The position numbers were made by a program, and so were the translations under genes. A stretch of 12,805 bases of DNA from Nitrospinae bacterium RIFCSPLOWO2_12_FULL_45_22 (GTDB lineage: Bacteria; 2-12-FULL-45-22). The stretch lies in contig MHDQ01000308.1 of NCBI GenBank assembly GCA_001803565.1, positions 1 to 12,805 of the forward strand, given 5' to 3'. The notes beneath the pieces were generated by a model. It was not told the DNA's origin. It did not search any database and saw only the letters and a program-made list of their open reading frames with translations. How positions within the stretch are numbered: position 1 is the first letter of the stretch; each line of letters starts with the position of its first letter. This document shows, piece by piece, positions 6,844 to 12,805 of this stretch.

Positions 6844-7542
6844 TTAGGCCAGCAACCTGAGTTTATGGATCATAAAGAAAGTTTGCAGCAGTTTATAAAA
6901 GGTAAGGGATGACTTGCCCCTCTTCCTATCCTGGAAGATTATGGGGATCTCCTTGACCCGAAAACCGTTTTTATGACAATGGTAGAGTATTTCTTCTACG
7001 ATAGAAGGGCCGTTAGAGTATAGGTTAGACAAAGGGATTGTCTCAAGCACCTCGCGGCGGAAGCAGCGGAAGCCCGAGGTGCAGTCCCTTACCTTTAGCC
7101 CCAGGAGCCAGCGAATATAGCTATTAGCCAGTTTTGTTATCATAGTTCGGAACAAATTTCTACCGGCCTCTTCACCCCCCTTTATCCCCCGGGATCCGAT
7201 TACGACATCACATCCCTCAATAGTCTTTAGCAGATCAGGTATATATTTAGGCTGGTGAGAAAAATCGGCATCCATCTCGATAATATAATCCACTGGCATA
7301 GTTAATGCCTTTTGAAACCCGGTGATTCCGGCACTGCCCCGCCCCTTTTGGTCATAACGATGCAGGATATTGACCTGAGGATATTCAGCCGCCAGCCGAG
7401 CTACTATCTCTCCGGTACCATCCGGGGAGTCATCATCCACCACCAGGATAGAGATATTCAAACCTAGTTGTATGATATCTTTAATTAAAAGGGCAATATT
7501 TTCCTTTTCATCATATGTAGGGATAACTACAACCGCCTTCAA
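6844..7542 (-). CDS. GT2 glycosyltransferase, polyprenyl-phosphate mannosyltransferase (DPM1)-like
   Basis: This 232-residue GT-A enzyme resembles dolichyl/polyprenyl-phosphate mannose synthases, which move a sugar from a GDP- or UDP-sugar to a lipid phosphate at the inner membrane face. Visible landmarks are VVIPTYDEKEN (4-14), VVDDDSPDGT (34-43), the metal-binding DAD (91-93) in IIEMDADFSHQP, GSRG (116-119), the acceptor-loop CTSGFRCFRREVL (154-166), and DRKRGKSS (205-212). The protein ends soon after this, so it is the soluble single-domain type without C-terminal membrane helices. The start is a TTG (7542-7540) preceded by AAGG; no in-frame ATG fits the conserved N-terminus. The gene begins 21 bp after the sugar kinase gene, so the two are probably one transcript. 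The exact sugar and lipid are not known. Confidence 0.87.
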   Translation of the reverse strand: MKAVVVIPTYDEKENIALLIKDIIQLGLNISILVVDDDSPDGTGEIVARLAAEYPQVNILHRYDQKGRGSAGITGFQKALTMPVDYIIEMDADFSHQPKYIPDLLKTIEGCDVVIGSRGIKGGEEAGRNLFRTMITKLANSYIRWLLGLKVRDCTSGFRCFRREVLETIPLSNLYSNGPSIVEEILYHCHKNGFRVKEIPIIFQDRKRGKSSLTFYKLLQTFFMIHKLRLLA

Positions 7543-7563
7543 TTTGGGCCTTATATACCTTTT

Positions 7564-8463
7564 TTATTTTATAAAGTCTCTTACTTCTTTTAGGCTAGGG
7601 ATACCTGCCCTCCCCCCTAACTTCTGGCAACTAAGGGCCGCTACCGCATTAGCAAATATTAACGAGTCCTCGGGACCCCATCCCTGCAACAAACTATATA
7701 TGATCCCGGCATGGAACAAATCCCCTGCCCCAGTGGTATCTATCGCCCTAACTTCGGGCCCTGGCGTTCTAAATACCTTATCCCCCCATAAAGCCAATGA
7801 TCCCTCTTTGCCCAGGGTCATAACCACGACCTCTGGGCCTTGCTGCTGGATATGCCTTAGGGCTTTTAAAGGATCATTCTGGCCGGTATAATTATAAGGG
7901 AATTCCTGGTCAGAAGCCAGGATATGGGTAAGGCGGATCAATTCTGAGGTTTTAGGGTTTATAGAATCAATATCTAAGACTATTTTTATACCCGCTTCTC
8001 GGGCCCAATGCGCGGCAGTAATTGCCGCCTCTATTTCATGCCCGTCCAGATGGAGTAGCCGACCGGCCTTAATTATCTCCGGATTCAGCTCTTCGGGTTT
8101 TAAACAAACTTCTTCCGAGCGATGCCATACAATAGTCCGCTCACCACATATCTGATCTACCATAATAAAAGCAAATTGAGAAGTTGTACCGGTAGCAGTA
8201 ATCAAGCCACTGATATCCACCCCTTCTCGCTCTAAGTCCTGCCGGGTAAAACGCCCCCATTCATCATCCCCCACCTTCCCTATATAGGCCGTACGGAGAC
8301 CCCAGCGGCTCAGGGCAACAAGGGCAGTAGCTATCTGGCCCCCAGCTTCTCTTTTAAAGTCCAGCATCTTTACCTTGGAATTAAAGCAGGGATAATGGGG
8401 CACAATGCAGAGATAATCTACCGCATTCAAGCCCACTCCTACTACATCAAATCTCGTTTTCAT
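7564..8463 (-). CDS. PfkB/ribokinase-family carbohydrate kinase
   Basis: This 299-residue protein has the full layout of the PfkB family, which phosphorylates sugars or nucleosides with ATP. The N-terminal strand FDVVGVGLNAVDY (5-17) is followed by the first PfkB signature region AGGQIATALVALSRWG (40-55) and GKVGDDEWG (62-70). The C-terminal signature DTTGAGDLFHAG (242-253) holds the anion hole and the catalytic base Asp247. Length is normal and there is no signal peptide. The upstream purines on the coding strand (AGAGAAG) form only a weak ribosome binding site. It leads the transcript that continues into the GT2 gene, so it may supply a sugar phosphate for glycosylation; that link rests only on position. 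The substrate within the family cannot be told. Confidence 0.88.
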   Translation of the reverse strand: MKTRFDVVGVGLNAVDYLCIVPHYPCFNSKVKMLDFKREAGGQIATALVALSRWGLRTAYIGKVGDDEWGRFTRQDLEREGVDISGLITATGTTSQFAFIMVDQICGERTIVWHRSEEVCLKPEELNPEIIKAGRLLHLDGHEIEAAITAAHWAREAGIKIVLDIDSINPKTSELIRLTHILASDQEFPYNYTGQNDPLKALRHIQQQGPEVVVMTLGKEGSLALWGDKVFRTPGPEVRAIDTTGAGDLFHAGIIYSLLQGWGPEDSLIFANAVAALSCQKLGGRAGIPSLKEVRDFIK

Positions 8464-8510
8464 GACTTCTCTTGAACGACAAACTGTTGCTCAATCCCCT
8501 TTTCTAATCA

Positions 8511-8560
8511 TTCACCGCAGCTTTACACTTTTCGCTTCCTTTAGCTTCCTTGGCGGTGAA
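8511..8560. repeat. Inverted repeat with TTCACCGC / GCGGTGAA ends
   Basis: TTCACCGC (8511-8518) and GCGGTGAA (8553-8560) are exact inverted arms around a 34-base centre that is rich in pyrimidines on the plus strand. Similar TTCACCGC-ended palindromes are known as dispersed intergenic repeats in many bacteria. It lies between the divergent sugar kinase and tatA genes, upstream of the tatA promoter-like boxes. It could also form a weak hairpin in RNA. Confidence 0.45.
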
Positions 8561-8587
8561 CGTCTACTAATTATTGCCTGGGGTTTA

Positions 8588-8616
8588 TTTACTCGGTGAA
8601 GACTTTGTGTTATTAT
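8588..8616 (+). promoter_or_regulatory. Promoter-like sequence for tatA
   Basis: TTTACT (8588-8593) and TATTAT (8611-8616) are spaced by 17 bases. They match the sigma-70 boxes at four and five of six positions. Transcription would start near 8623 and leave a leader of about 50 bases before tatA. Confidence 0.42.
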
Positions 8617-8674
8617 AAATGATGATTTAGAACAATTCTAGAATCAATAACATTGTGTAGATGGAGGATAAGCT

Positions 8675-8875
8675 ATGCTAGGTGGTCTAGGGATGCCAGA
8701 ATTGATGATAATTTTAGTTATCATCTTGATAATCTTCGGTACGGGCAAACTCCCTGAGATTGGTAGTGCCCTGGGGAAAGGGATCAAGAATTTTAAGAAG
8801 GCTACTACGGAAAAAGACGAACTAGAGTTATCCCCACCCAAACTCGAAAAAGCCGAGGCCAAAAAGGAAGAATAG
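8675..8875 (+). CDS. tatA: Sec-independent translocase protein TatA
   Basis: This 66-residue protein is a TatA/TatE-type component of the twin-arginine export system, which oligomerises with TatC to move folded proteins across the cytoplasmic membrane. It has the short N-terminal membrane helix (about 7-22, [14 protein letters not shown]), the hinge [10 protein letters not shown] (21-30), the amphipathic helix [13 protein letters not shown] (31-43), and an acidic/lysine-rich tail (44-66). GGAGGA at 8663-8668, six bases upstream, fixes the start. It stands alone: the neighbours on both sides are on the other strand and no tatC or tatB is present in the window. The molybdoenzyme at 2542 carries a Tat signal and would be a plausible client, but the genes are 3 kb apart. 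Confidence 0.93.
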   Translation: MLGGLGMPELMIILVIILIIFGTGKLPEIGSALGKGIKNFKKATTEKDELELSPPKLEKAEAKKEE

Positions 8876-8910
8876 ATCAATCCCGAATTTATTAACCTCT
8901 GGGTCCCTGT

Positions 8911-8951
8911 CTCTATCTCTTCCGGCTTTGAGATAGGGAAGGGAGATAGAG
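8911..8951. repeat. CTCTATCTC / GAGATAGAG inverted repeats between convergent genes
   Basis: CTCTATCTC (8911-8919) pairs with GAGATAGAG (8943-8951), and the inner CTATCTC (8913-8919) can pair instead with GAGATAG (8930-8936). A third related copy, CTCTATC, is at 8982-8988 inside a pyrimidine-rich run. The element sits in the 137-bp gap between tatA and the convergent TPR-like gene, where a two-way terminator would be expected. No run of T follows the hairpin, so termination is only a possibility. Nothing else is seen in this gap. Confidence 0.45.
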
Positions 8952-9012
8952 CAATACTAATCTCTTTTCTCTGTCTCCTTTCTCTATCTGTCCCGTCGCA
9001 ATCCCTTATTCA

Positions 9013-9213
9013 TCAGGTCGGAGCCAGATTAAGCTCCCGGATCAGCAGGCTTATCATACCTGCCTCTTCGTATAGCCCAGCTAGTTCCAGGTGAATAGCA
9101 GGGTCGTTTATAGCAATAGAGTCTATCTGTTGGGGCTGTGACTCGGCCTCTTCGAGACGCTCATTTGCCAGTAAGTCCTTTATTTCTGCCAGCTTTGCTT
9201 GTATAGTACCCAT
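9013..9213 (-). CDS. Short TPR-like protein, probably truncated
   Basis: The 66-residue product from ATG 9213 has two helical stretches, MGTIQAKLAEIKDLLANE (1-18) and AIHLELAGLYEEAGMISLLI (about 38-57), ending RELNLAPT. The latter looks like a tetratricopeptide helix pair that in complete proteins runs on as RELNLAL plus further repeats; here a stop comes at once. A frame-breaking change or truncation near 9013-9025 is therefore suspected. I prefer ATG 9213 to the upstream TTG 9228, because the likely ribosome binding site GAGGAT (9226-9221) lies between them. The gene starts inside the 3' end of the 87-residue gene upstream (53-bp overlap on the same strand). Function is unknown. Confidence 0.45.
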   Translation of the reverse strand: MGTIQAKLAEIKDLLANERLEEAESQPQQIDSIAINDPAIHLELAGLYEEAGMISLLIRELNLAPT

Positions 9214-9424
9214 GGCTTTTATCCTCAAATTTTTCGCCCCTGCGAAAGCGTTCCCAGATGAGCCGGTTTTCTGGAGGCATGTTCCGGTATAAGAAACGGT
9301 TGGCCTCTTCTAGCCAGTCCAGCTTCATCTTGGCGGACCATTGCATATACTCTCTTATAGTTTCCTCTGAATAGCTATAAGAATATCCGCCAGCCTGTTG
9401 ATTCCTATTACCTAAGTTAGGCAT
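9161..9424 (-). CDS. Small conserved-looking protein of unknown function, coupled to a nucleotidyltransferase
   Basis: This 87-residue soluble protein is mostly helical. Its core, ETIREYMQWSAKMKLDWLEE (21-40) and ANRFLYRNMPPENRLIWERF (41-60) followed by RRGE, resembles small uncharacterised proteins that I recall being found beside nucleotidyltransferase genes. The start overlaps the end of the nucleotidyltransferase gene by eight bases, and GGAG/AAGGA precede the ATG, so translation is probably coupled. The last ~22 residues (FEDKSHGYYTSK onward) look like extra tail, and the next gene begins inside this part. A role as the partner (antitoxin-like or substrate-binding subunit) of the nucleotidyltransferase is inference from position. 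Confidence 0.62.
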   Translation of the reverse strand: MPNLGNRNQQAGGYSYSYSEETIREYMQWSAKMKLDWLEEANRFLYRNMPPENRLIWERFRRGEKFEDKSHGYYTSKAGRNKGLTGK

Positions 9425-9965
9425 TATTTCCTTTCTCCCTTTTTATCTTTTTGACCTTTTTCAGGGATTCTATATCGGCCTTATCTTGTTTTCGGCCAAT
9501 GAGCTTCTTAACCTGAATCAGGTCTCTCAAAGAAATTACCGGAATAGGTAGGTATTCTGTACCCATAATATCCCGGTCCCGATAGGCGGTATCAAAATCA
9601 ATGGGATTCTCCAGTAATATATCTATTTGATAGTAAGGGATAAGGGTTTTATAAAAGGAGAAAACTGCCATATGTTTTTCTTCTTGCCACTTTTTCCTAA
9701 TCTCTGGATCAGTAAGGTCATTAGGGTCAACCGGGGCTTTTGTGCTATAGCCTAAAAGGGTGAGTGCCTCGATCAGCTTGGTAATATTAGCCGGAGAAAG
9801 ATCAACCATAAGGTCTAGATCAGCAGTCATGCGGGGGATACCATGGAGGTTGACGGCAATCCCGCCGATGACCAAGTAACGTACTCCCCTAGCATTCAAT
9901 TGGGAAAATACCTCTTCATAGTACAATATATGGCTCCTTATTAATATCTCATTCTCTCCTTCCAT
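9417..9965 (-). CDS. Nucleotidyltransferase-fold protein (AbiEii/MNT-like)
   Basis: From ATG 9965 the product is 182 residues. It shows the pol-beta-type nucleotidyltransferase core: YLVIGGIAVNLHG (30-42) with the GG turn, DLDLMV with acidic pair Asp49/Asp51, and a third acid Asp115 in YQIDILLEN. The C-terminal DLIQVKKLIGRKQDKADIESL (148-168) is typical of the DUF6036/AbiEii-like group, some of which are toxins of type IV-like modules that transfer a nucleotide to RNA or protein. The frame is open further to 10082, but the longer form would overlap the FAD gene and a palindrome, and an AAGG box precedes ATG 9965, so the shorter start is better. It leads a same-strand unit with the 87-residue protein. 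Fold is well supported; toxin activity is not shown. Confidence 0.8.
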   Translation of the reverse strand: MEGENEILIRSHILYYEEVFSQLNARGVRYLVIGGIAVNLHGIPRMTADLDLMVDLSPANITKLIEALTLLGYSTKAPVDPNDLTDPEIRKKWQEEKHMAVFSFYKTLIPYYQIDILLENPIDFDTAYRDRDIMGTEYLPIPVISLRDLIQVKKLIGRKQDKADIESLKKVKKIKREKGNNA

Positions 9966-10001
9966 TTTGCCTTGGAAATAGCCTAATTTGTTTGCTAAAT
10001 A

Positions 10002-10019
10002 GCACGGATAAATTCGTGC
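10002..10019. repeat. Short intergenic palindrome
   Basis: The 18-base sequence GCACGGATAAATTCGTGC forms a near-perfect hairpin (seven of eight pairs). It lies in the 64-bp gap between the FAD protein gene and the nucleotidyltransferase gene. No T-run follows on the coding strand, so it may be a small dispersed repeat, like the palindromes at 2407-2448, and not a terminator. Confidence 0.45.
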
Positions 10020-10029
10020 CTGCAATATT

Positions 10030-11409
10030 TTAATGTGTTGTGGCGCCGATAGGAGTAACGCCGATAATACCATCGGCGGCAATTATGCCGGTAATAGCAG
10101 CATTGATAATATCCCGGCTGAGTCCTGCCCCATCTCCTGCCAGATAAAGCCCTTTAATCTTGCTCCCCAGGGTCTTATCGGTAATGATCCGTAAGGCGGA
10201 GAATTTTATCTCCGGGGCATAGAGCAAAGTCGAGCCCGAAGCAACTCCCGGAATGACTTTATCCAACATATCCAGCCCTTCAATAATATCAGTAACGATG
10301 CGGTGCGGTAAGGCCATAGAGATATCCCCAGGCGTAACGACCCGCAGTGTAGGCCGTACATAACTATGGTCTATACGGTTCCAGGTAGAGCGACGACCCT
10401 GCTTCAAATCCCCTAATCGCTGGATGATAGGTGCCCCGCCACCAATAGTATAAGCCAGATGTGAGATAGAATGACCATAAGCGCTGGTATCTTCTAAAGG
10501 CTCTGTAAGGTCAACCTTTACCAGGAAGGCGAAGTTGGTGTTCTCCGAGTGCTGAAAATGTAAGGCATGGCCATTGACCCCGGTGCCATTAGCGCCATAG
10601 GTCTCGCGGATAACAAATCCACAAGGGTTAGTACAAAAAGTCCTTACCAGGTCATCATAAGTAGGGGTCCGGAGCCTAAACTTAGGGTCCCAGTTGACTT
10701 GTACCGCCTCATCATAACAGACTGCTGGCACCTCTACCCGCACGCCGACATCAATGGGCTCATGTCTGGTAGGCAACTGGTATTTGTGGGCTAATTGAGC
10801 CAGCCAGGAAGACCCGGCCCGGCCCGGGGCAAGTATAACGCTGTCCGCTTCAATCTCTACATTACCCAGGCACACCCCTTTACAGCGATTATTTTGGACA
10901 ATAATGTCCTCCACTCTACTTTGCAAAATGAATTGAACACCTTTATTTATCAAGCTTTCTTTAAACTGATGGATCAGGCTGGGTAAGCGATCAGAACCTA
11001 TATGCCTCTGCCGGGCCGGGATAAATTCTATCCCGCAGGAGGCCGCGCGACGTAGCAAGGGTGCAGGGTCAGATTGATTAGCTGGTGGGGCGCCGAATTC
11101 TACAAAGACCCTATCTACTTGATCTATCAAGGCTTCGGCTGCTTCCAGGGTGATAAATTCTGTGAGGTCTCCACCAATCTTGGGGTGCAGATTGAGTTTC
11201 CCGTCCGACATCCCACCAGCACCCCCCACACCCTCTATTATGCCGCAAGAGGGGCATTTGATACAGCGATCATGGGAAGGGCAGTGGCGGTCATAAATAT
11301 CTTTACCCTTTTCTATAACCGTAACCTCGGCTTTGCCCGCCAGCCTCCAGGCCGCAAATAGGCCCGCAGGCCCCGCCCCAACGATTATTCCCTTTTTCCT
11401 TCTCTTCAT
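10030..11409 (-). CDS. FAD-dependent dehydrogenase of the COG2509 type
   Basis: This 459-residue flavoprotein has an N-terminal Rossmann motif IIVGAGPAGLFAAWRL (8-23) with the ribose-binding Glu33, and a C-terminal FAD motif LYLAGDGAGLSRDIINAAITG (421-441). Between them, four cysteines (43, 49, 52, 55 in CPSHDRCIKCPSC) precede GVGGAGGMSDGKLN (60-73); this cysteine cluster is a hallmark of the uncharacterised COG2509 FAD dehydrogenases and could hold a metal or redox disulfide. No signal peptide or membrane helix is seen. The start ATG overlaps the purM stop as ATGA (11406-11409), so the two are translationally coupled. No reaction has been established for this family to my knowledge; the purM link suggests only co-expression. 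Confidence 0.88.
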   Translation of the reverse strand: MKRRKKGIIVGAGPAGLFAAWRLAGKAEVTVIEKGKDIYDRHCPSHDRCIKCPSCGIIEGVGGAGGMSDGKLNLHPKIGGDLTEFITLEAAEALIDQVDRVFVEFGAPPANQSDPAPLLRRAASCGIEFIPARQRHIGSDRLPSLIHQFKESLINKGVQFILQSRVEDIIVQNNRCKGVCLGNVEIEADSVILAPGRAGSSWLAQLAHKYQLPTRHEPIDVGVRVEVPAVCYDEAVQVNWDPKFRLRTPTYDDLVRTFCTNPCGFVIRETYGANGTGVNGHALHFQHSENTNFAFLVKVDLTEPLEDTSAYGHSISHLAYTIGGGAPIIQRLGDLKQGRRSTWNRIDHSYVRPTLRVVTPGDISMALPHRIVTDIIEGLDMLDKVIPGVASGSTLLYAPEIKFSALRIITDKTLGSKIKGLYLAGDGAGLSRDIINAAITGIIAADGIIGVTPIGATTH

Positions 11410-12467
11410 AAGCTGACCCGCCTCTGCCCCGGGATTATCTCACCAATCAAATAATTCTCCAGCCCCCATTGCTGCCTGAGCCGTTCTTGCGCAGTAGCAG
11501 CCTCAGCTTTGGCTATCACCAGTACCATACCGATACCCATATTAAAGGTTCGATACATATCATCCCGCGGTACGTTACCCTCTTCCTGGATGAGCCGGAA
11601 GATAGGTGGTATTTCCCAACTATTGGGATAGATCAATGCCTCGCAGCCAGGGGCCAGTATCCGTGGTAGGTTATCTATCAGACCACCACCAGTGATATGG
11701 GCTATCCCTTTTATCTCTATGGCCTCTATCATGGCTAAAACCGCTGGGGCATAGTTACGGTGGGGTTTCAATAGTTCTTCAGCTAATGTGGTGCCCACTT
11801 CGGGAATATATCTATCCACCTGATAGCCTTTTAACTCAAAGAATACCTTACGGGCCAGACTATAGCCATTGGTATGGAGCCCATTAGAAGCAAGCCCTAC
11901 TAGAATATCCCCCGGACAAATCTTTTTACCGGTAATTATCCTCTCTCGCTCTACAATGCCCGTGATAGATCCCACCAGGTCGTATTGGCCGGGGCAATAT
12001 ATTCCGGGCAACTCGGCTATCTCGCCCCCTACCAGGGGCATCCCTGCCTCTTTGCAACCTGCCACTATACCCCCTACTACCTGTTCAATATGCCCCGGTT
12101 CTAGCTTATCTACCGCAATATAATCCAAAAAGGTCAGGGGTCTCGCCCCTTGACAGAGTATATCGTTTACCCCATGGGCAACCATATCCATACCGATAGT
12201 AGTATGATTGTTCACCATCCGGGCAATCATTAGTTTAGTACCTACACTGTCTATGCTCTGTACCAAAACCGGATGGTGATAATCTTTTAGTATATCGCTC
12301 AGGTCCAGCAGGGAGCCAAAGGGGCCTATGCCCTGAAGTACCGAGGGGTTATAAGTAGATTCTACCGCCATCTTTATCCGGCAGACACTCTCCTGGCCCG
12401 CCTCAATATTTACTCCCGCATCTTTGTAGGTAATAAAATCTTTCATACTCTTTTTAGATACTACCAT
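11406..12467 (-). CDS. purM: Phosphoribosylformylglycinamidine cyclo-ligase (AIR synthetase)
   Basis: PurM uses ATP to close the imidazole ring of formylglycinamidine ribonucleotide, giving aminoimidazole ribonucleotide in purine synthesis. The protein shows the family landmarks in order: ITYKDAGVNIEAG at the N-terminus, DSVGTKLMIA, GMDMVAHGVNDILCQGARPL, GGEIAELPG, GLASNGLHTNGYSLAR, HITGGGLIDNLPR and FNMGIGMVLV. It is complete, about the size of the E. coli enzyme. Starts are possible at 12503, 12467 and 12446; the first has no ribosome binding site, 12467 has a GGAG 13 bases upstream (rather far), and 12446 gives the most typical length, so the start is uncertain. It is coupled downstream to the FAD gene. 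A transposase end lies upstream on the same strand, and no other pur gene is present. Confidence 0.95.
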   Translation of the reverse strand: MVVSKKSMKDFITYKDAGVNIEAGQESVCRIKMAVESTYNPSVLQGIGPFGSLLDLSDILKDYHHPVLVQSIDSVGTKLMIARMVNNHTTIGMDMVAHGVNDILCQGARPLTFLDYIAVDKLEPGHIEQVVGGIVAGCKEAGMPLVGGEIAELPGIYCPGQYDLVGSITGIVERERIITGKKICPGDILVGLASNGLHTNGYSLARKVFFELKGYQVDRYIPEVGTTLAEELLKPHRNYAPAVLAMIEAIEIKGIAHITGGGLIDNLPRILAPGCEALIYPNSWEIPPIFRLIQEEGNVPRDDMYRTFNMGIGMVLVIAKAEAATAQERLRQQWGLENYLIGEIIPGQRRVSL

Positions 12468-12589
12468 AATTTTGTTGAGTCTCCAATAACTCCCCTGCTG
12501 CATATCGGTGTTTATTTGTATTAATCCATGGCTAACATCTTAATCCTATATACTCAAAAGCGACGGGTATACTTGAGAAAACATAGGTA

Positions 12590-12805
12590 CTATGCAGCTT
12601 TTCTCAGCTTTTTCATTTTTATCTCCAGCGAATGTTGAAATTGGTTCTGGATTAGGTGCATCGTAAAGTTGTTTTTGAGCGGAAAAATACTCCACGATTT
12701 GCCAGGTTTTATATCCTGTTTGCGAGCCCGAATTAGGATCAGATAAGCAACAATGGCTATTCCGATTGATTTTTCAATCCGGTCGATTTTTTTAGTGACT
12801 TGGTG
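12590..12805 (-). CDS. Transposase, C-terminal end (runs off the right edge)
   Basis: Translating the minus strand from the right edge gives an open frame of 71 residues ending at TAG (12592-12590), with no start inside the window. It reads HQVTKKIDRIEKSIGIA at the edge, then KPGKSWSIFPLKNNF and HSLEIKMKKLRKAA at the end. The pattern of an IEKSI helix followed by a short hydrophobic stretch and a SIFPLK/F segment is that of the C-terminal end of DDE transposases of the IS4-like superfamily. The insertion sequence must end between 12468 and 12589; inverted CTCAA (12553-12557) and TTGAG (12573-12577) lie there, but the terminal repeat cannot be identified without the other end. purM begins about 120 bp downstream on the same strand. 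Family assignment is tentative. Confidence 0.62.
   Translation of the reverse strand, partial: HQVTKKIDRIEKSIGIAIVAYLILIRARKQDIKPGKSWSIFPLKNNFTMHLIQNQFQHSLEIKMKKLRKAA

Noticed and set aside
7472-7891. 139-residue plus-strand ORF across the GT2 and kinase genes
   Set aside because: It is antisense to two clear protein families and has no recognisable domain.
9966-10082. N-terminal extension of the nucleotidyltransferase to 10082
   Set aside because: It would overlap the end of the FAD gene and read through a palindrome; the extension has no family similarity, and ATG 9965 has an AAGG box.
1-12805. tRNA, rRNA or riboswitch, including a purine riboswitch upstream of purM
   Set aside because: No cloverleaf, rRNA segment or recognisable riboswitch core was seen on inspection; a covariance-model scan would be needed to exclude small RNAs.

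Overview
The window looks like a chromosomal segment of an anaerobic bacterium of moderate GC. The signs of anaerobic, acyl-CoA-centred metabolism are an acyl-CoA dehydrogenase, a Tat-exported molybdopterin enzyme of the nitrate reductase / ethylbenzene dehydrogenase group, and a two-domain hotdog acyl dehydratase-like protein. I cannot place the lineage firmly. The gene mix would suit an anaerobic Chloroflexota, Desulfobacterota or clostridial-type bacterium, and no rRNA or tRNA is present to decide.

Layout. Positions 1-1059 (+) hold the C-terminal end of an acyl-CoA dehydrogenase and a metallo-beta-lactamase-fold hydrolase. Positions 1151-2236 (-) hold a Nudix hydrolase behind a broken PaaI-type thioesterase. 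A short divergent region (2285-2541) carries overlapping promoter-like boxes and a double-palindrome REP-like element. Positions 2542-6792 (+) form the most distinctive unit: a 958-residue Tat-signal molybdopterin oxidoreductase followed by a 424-residue double-hotdog protein, each with a very strong ribosome binding site. Positions 6844-8463 (-) encode a PfkB-type sugar kinase and a polyprenyl-phosphate mannosyltransferase-like GT2 enzyme. A lone tatA (8675-8875, +) has its own promoter-like sequence. Positions 9013-9965 (-) hold a nucleotidyltransferase, an overlapping 87-residue unknown protein and a truncated TPR-like protein. Positions 10030-12467 (-) hold purM coupled by an ATGA overlap to a COG2509-type FAD protein. 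At the right edge (12590-12805, -) lies the C-terminal end of a transposase.

How the genes may work together. The molybdoenzyme is most like the catalytic (alpha) subunits of type II DMSO reductase-family enzymes, which hydroxylate hydrocarbons or reduce or oxidise small oxyanions and sulfides. It has no beta (Fe-S), gamma (haem) or chaperone gene beside it, and the first Fe-S ligand set is spaced CX5C instead of the usual CX3C. Its only close partner is a hotdog protein whose hydratase signature is degenerate in both halves. This orphan pair is the best candidate here for an undescribed pathway, but its substrate cannot be read from the sequence. The nucleotidyltransferase plus 87-residue protein is a second candidate module, possibly toxin-antitoxin-like. 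The remaining genes look like ordinary housekeeping or accessory genes, with several signs of decay: a frameshifted thioesterase, a truncated TPR gene and an insertion-sequence remnant or edge.
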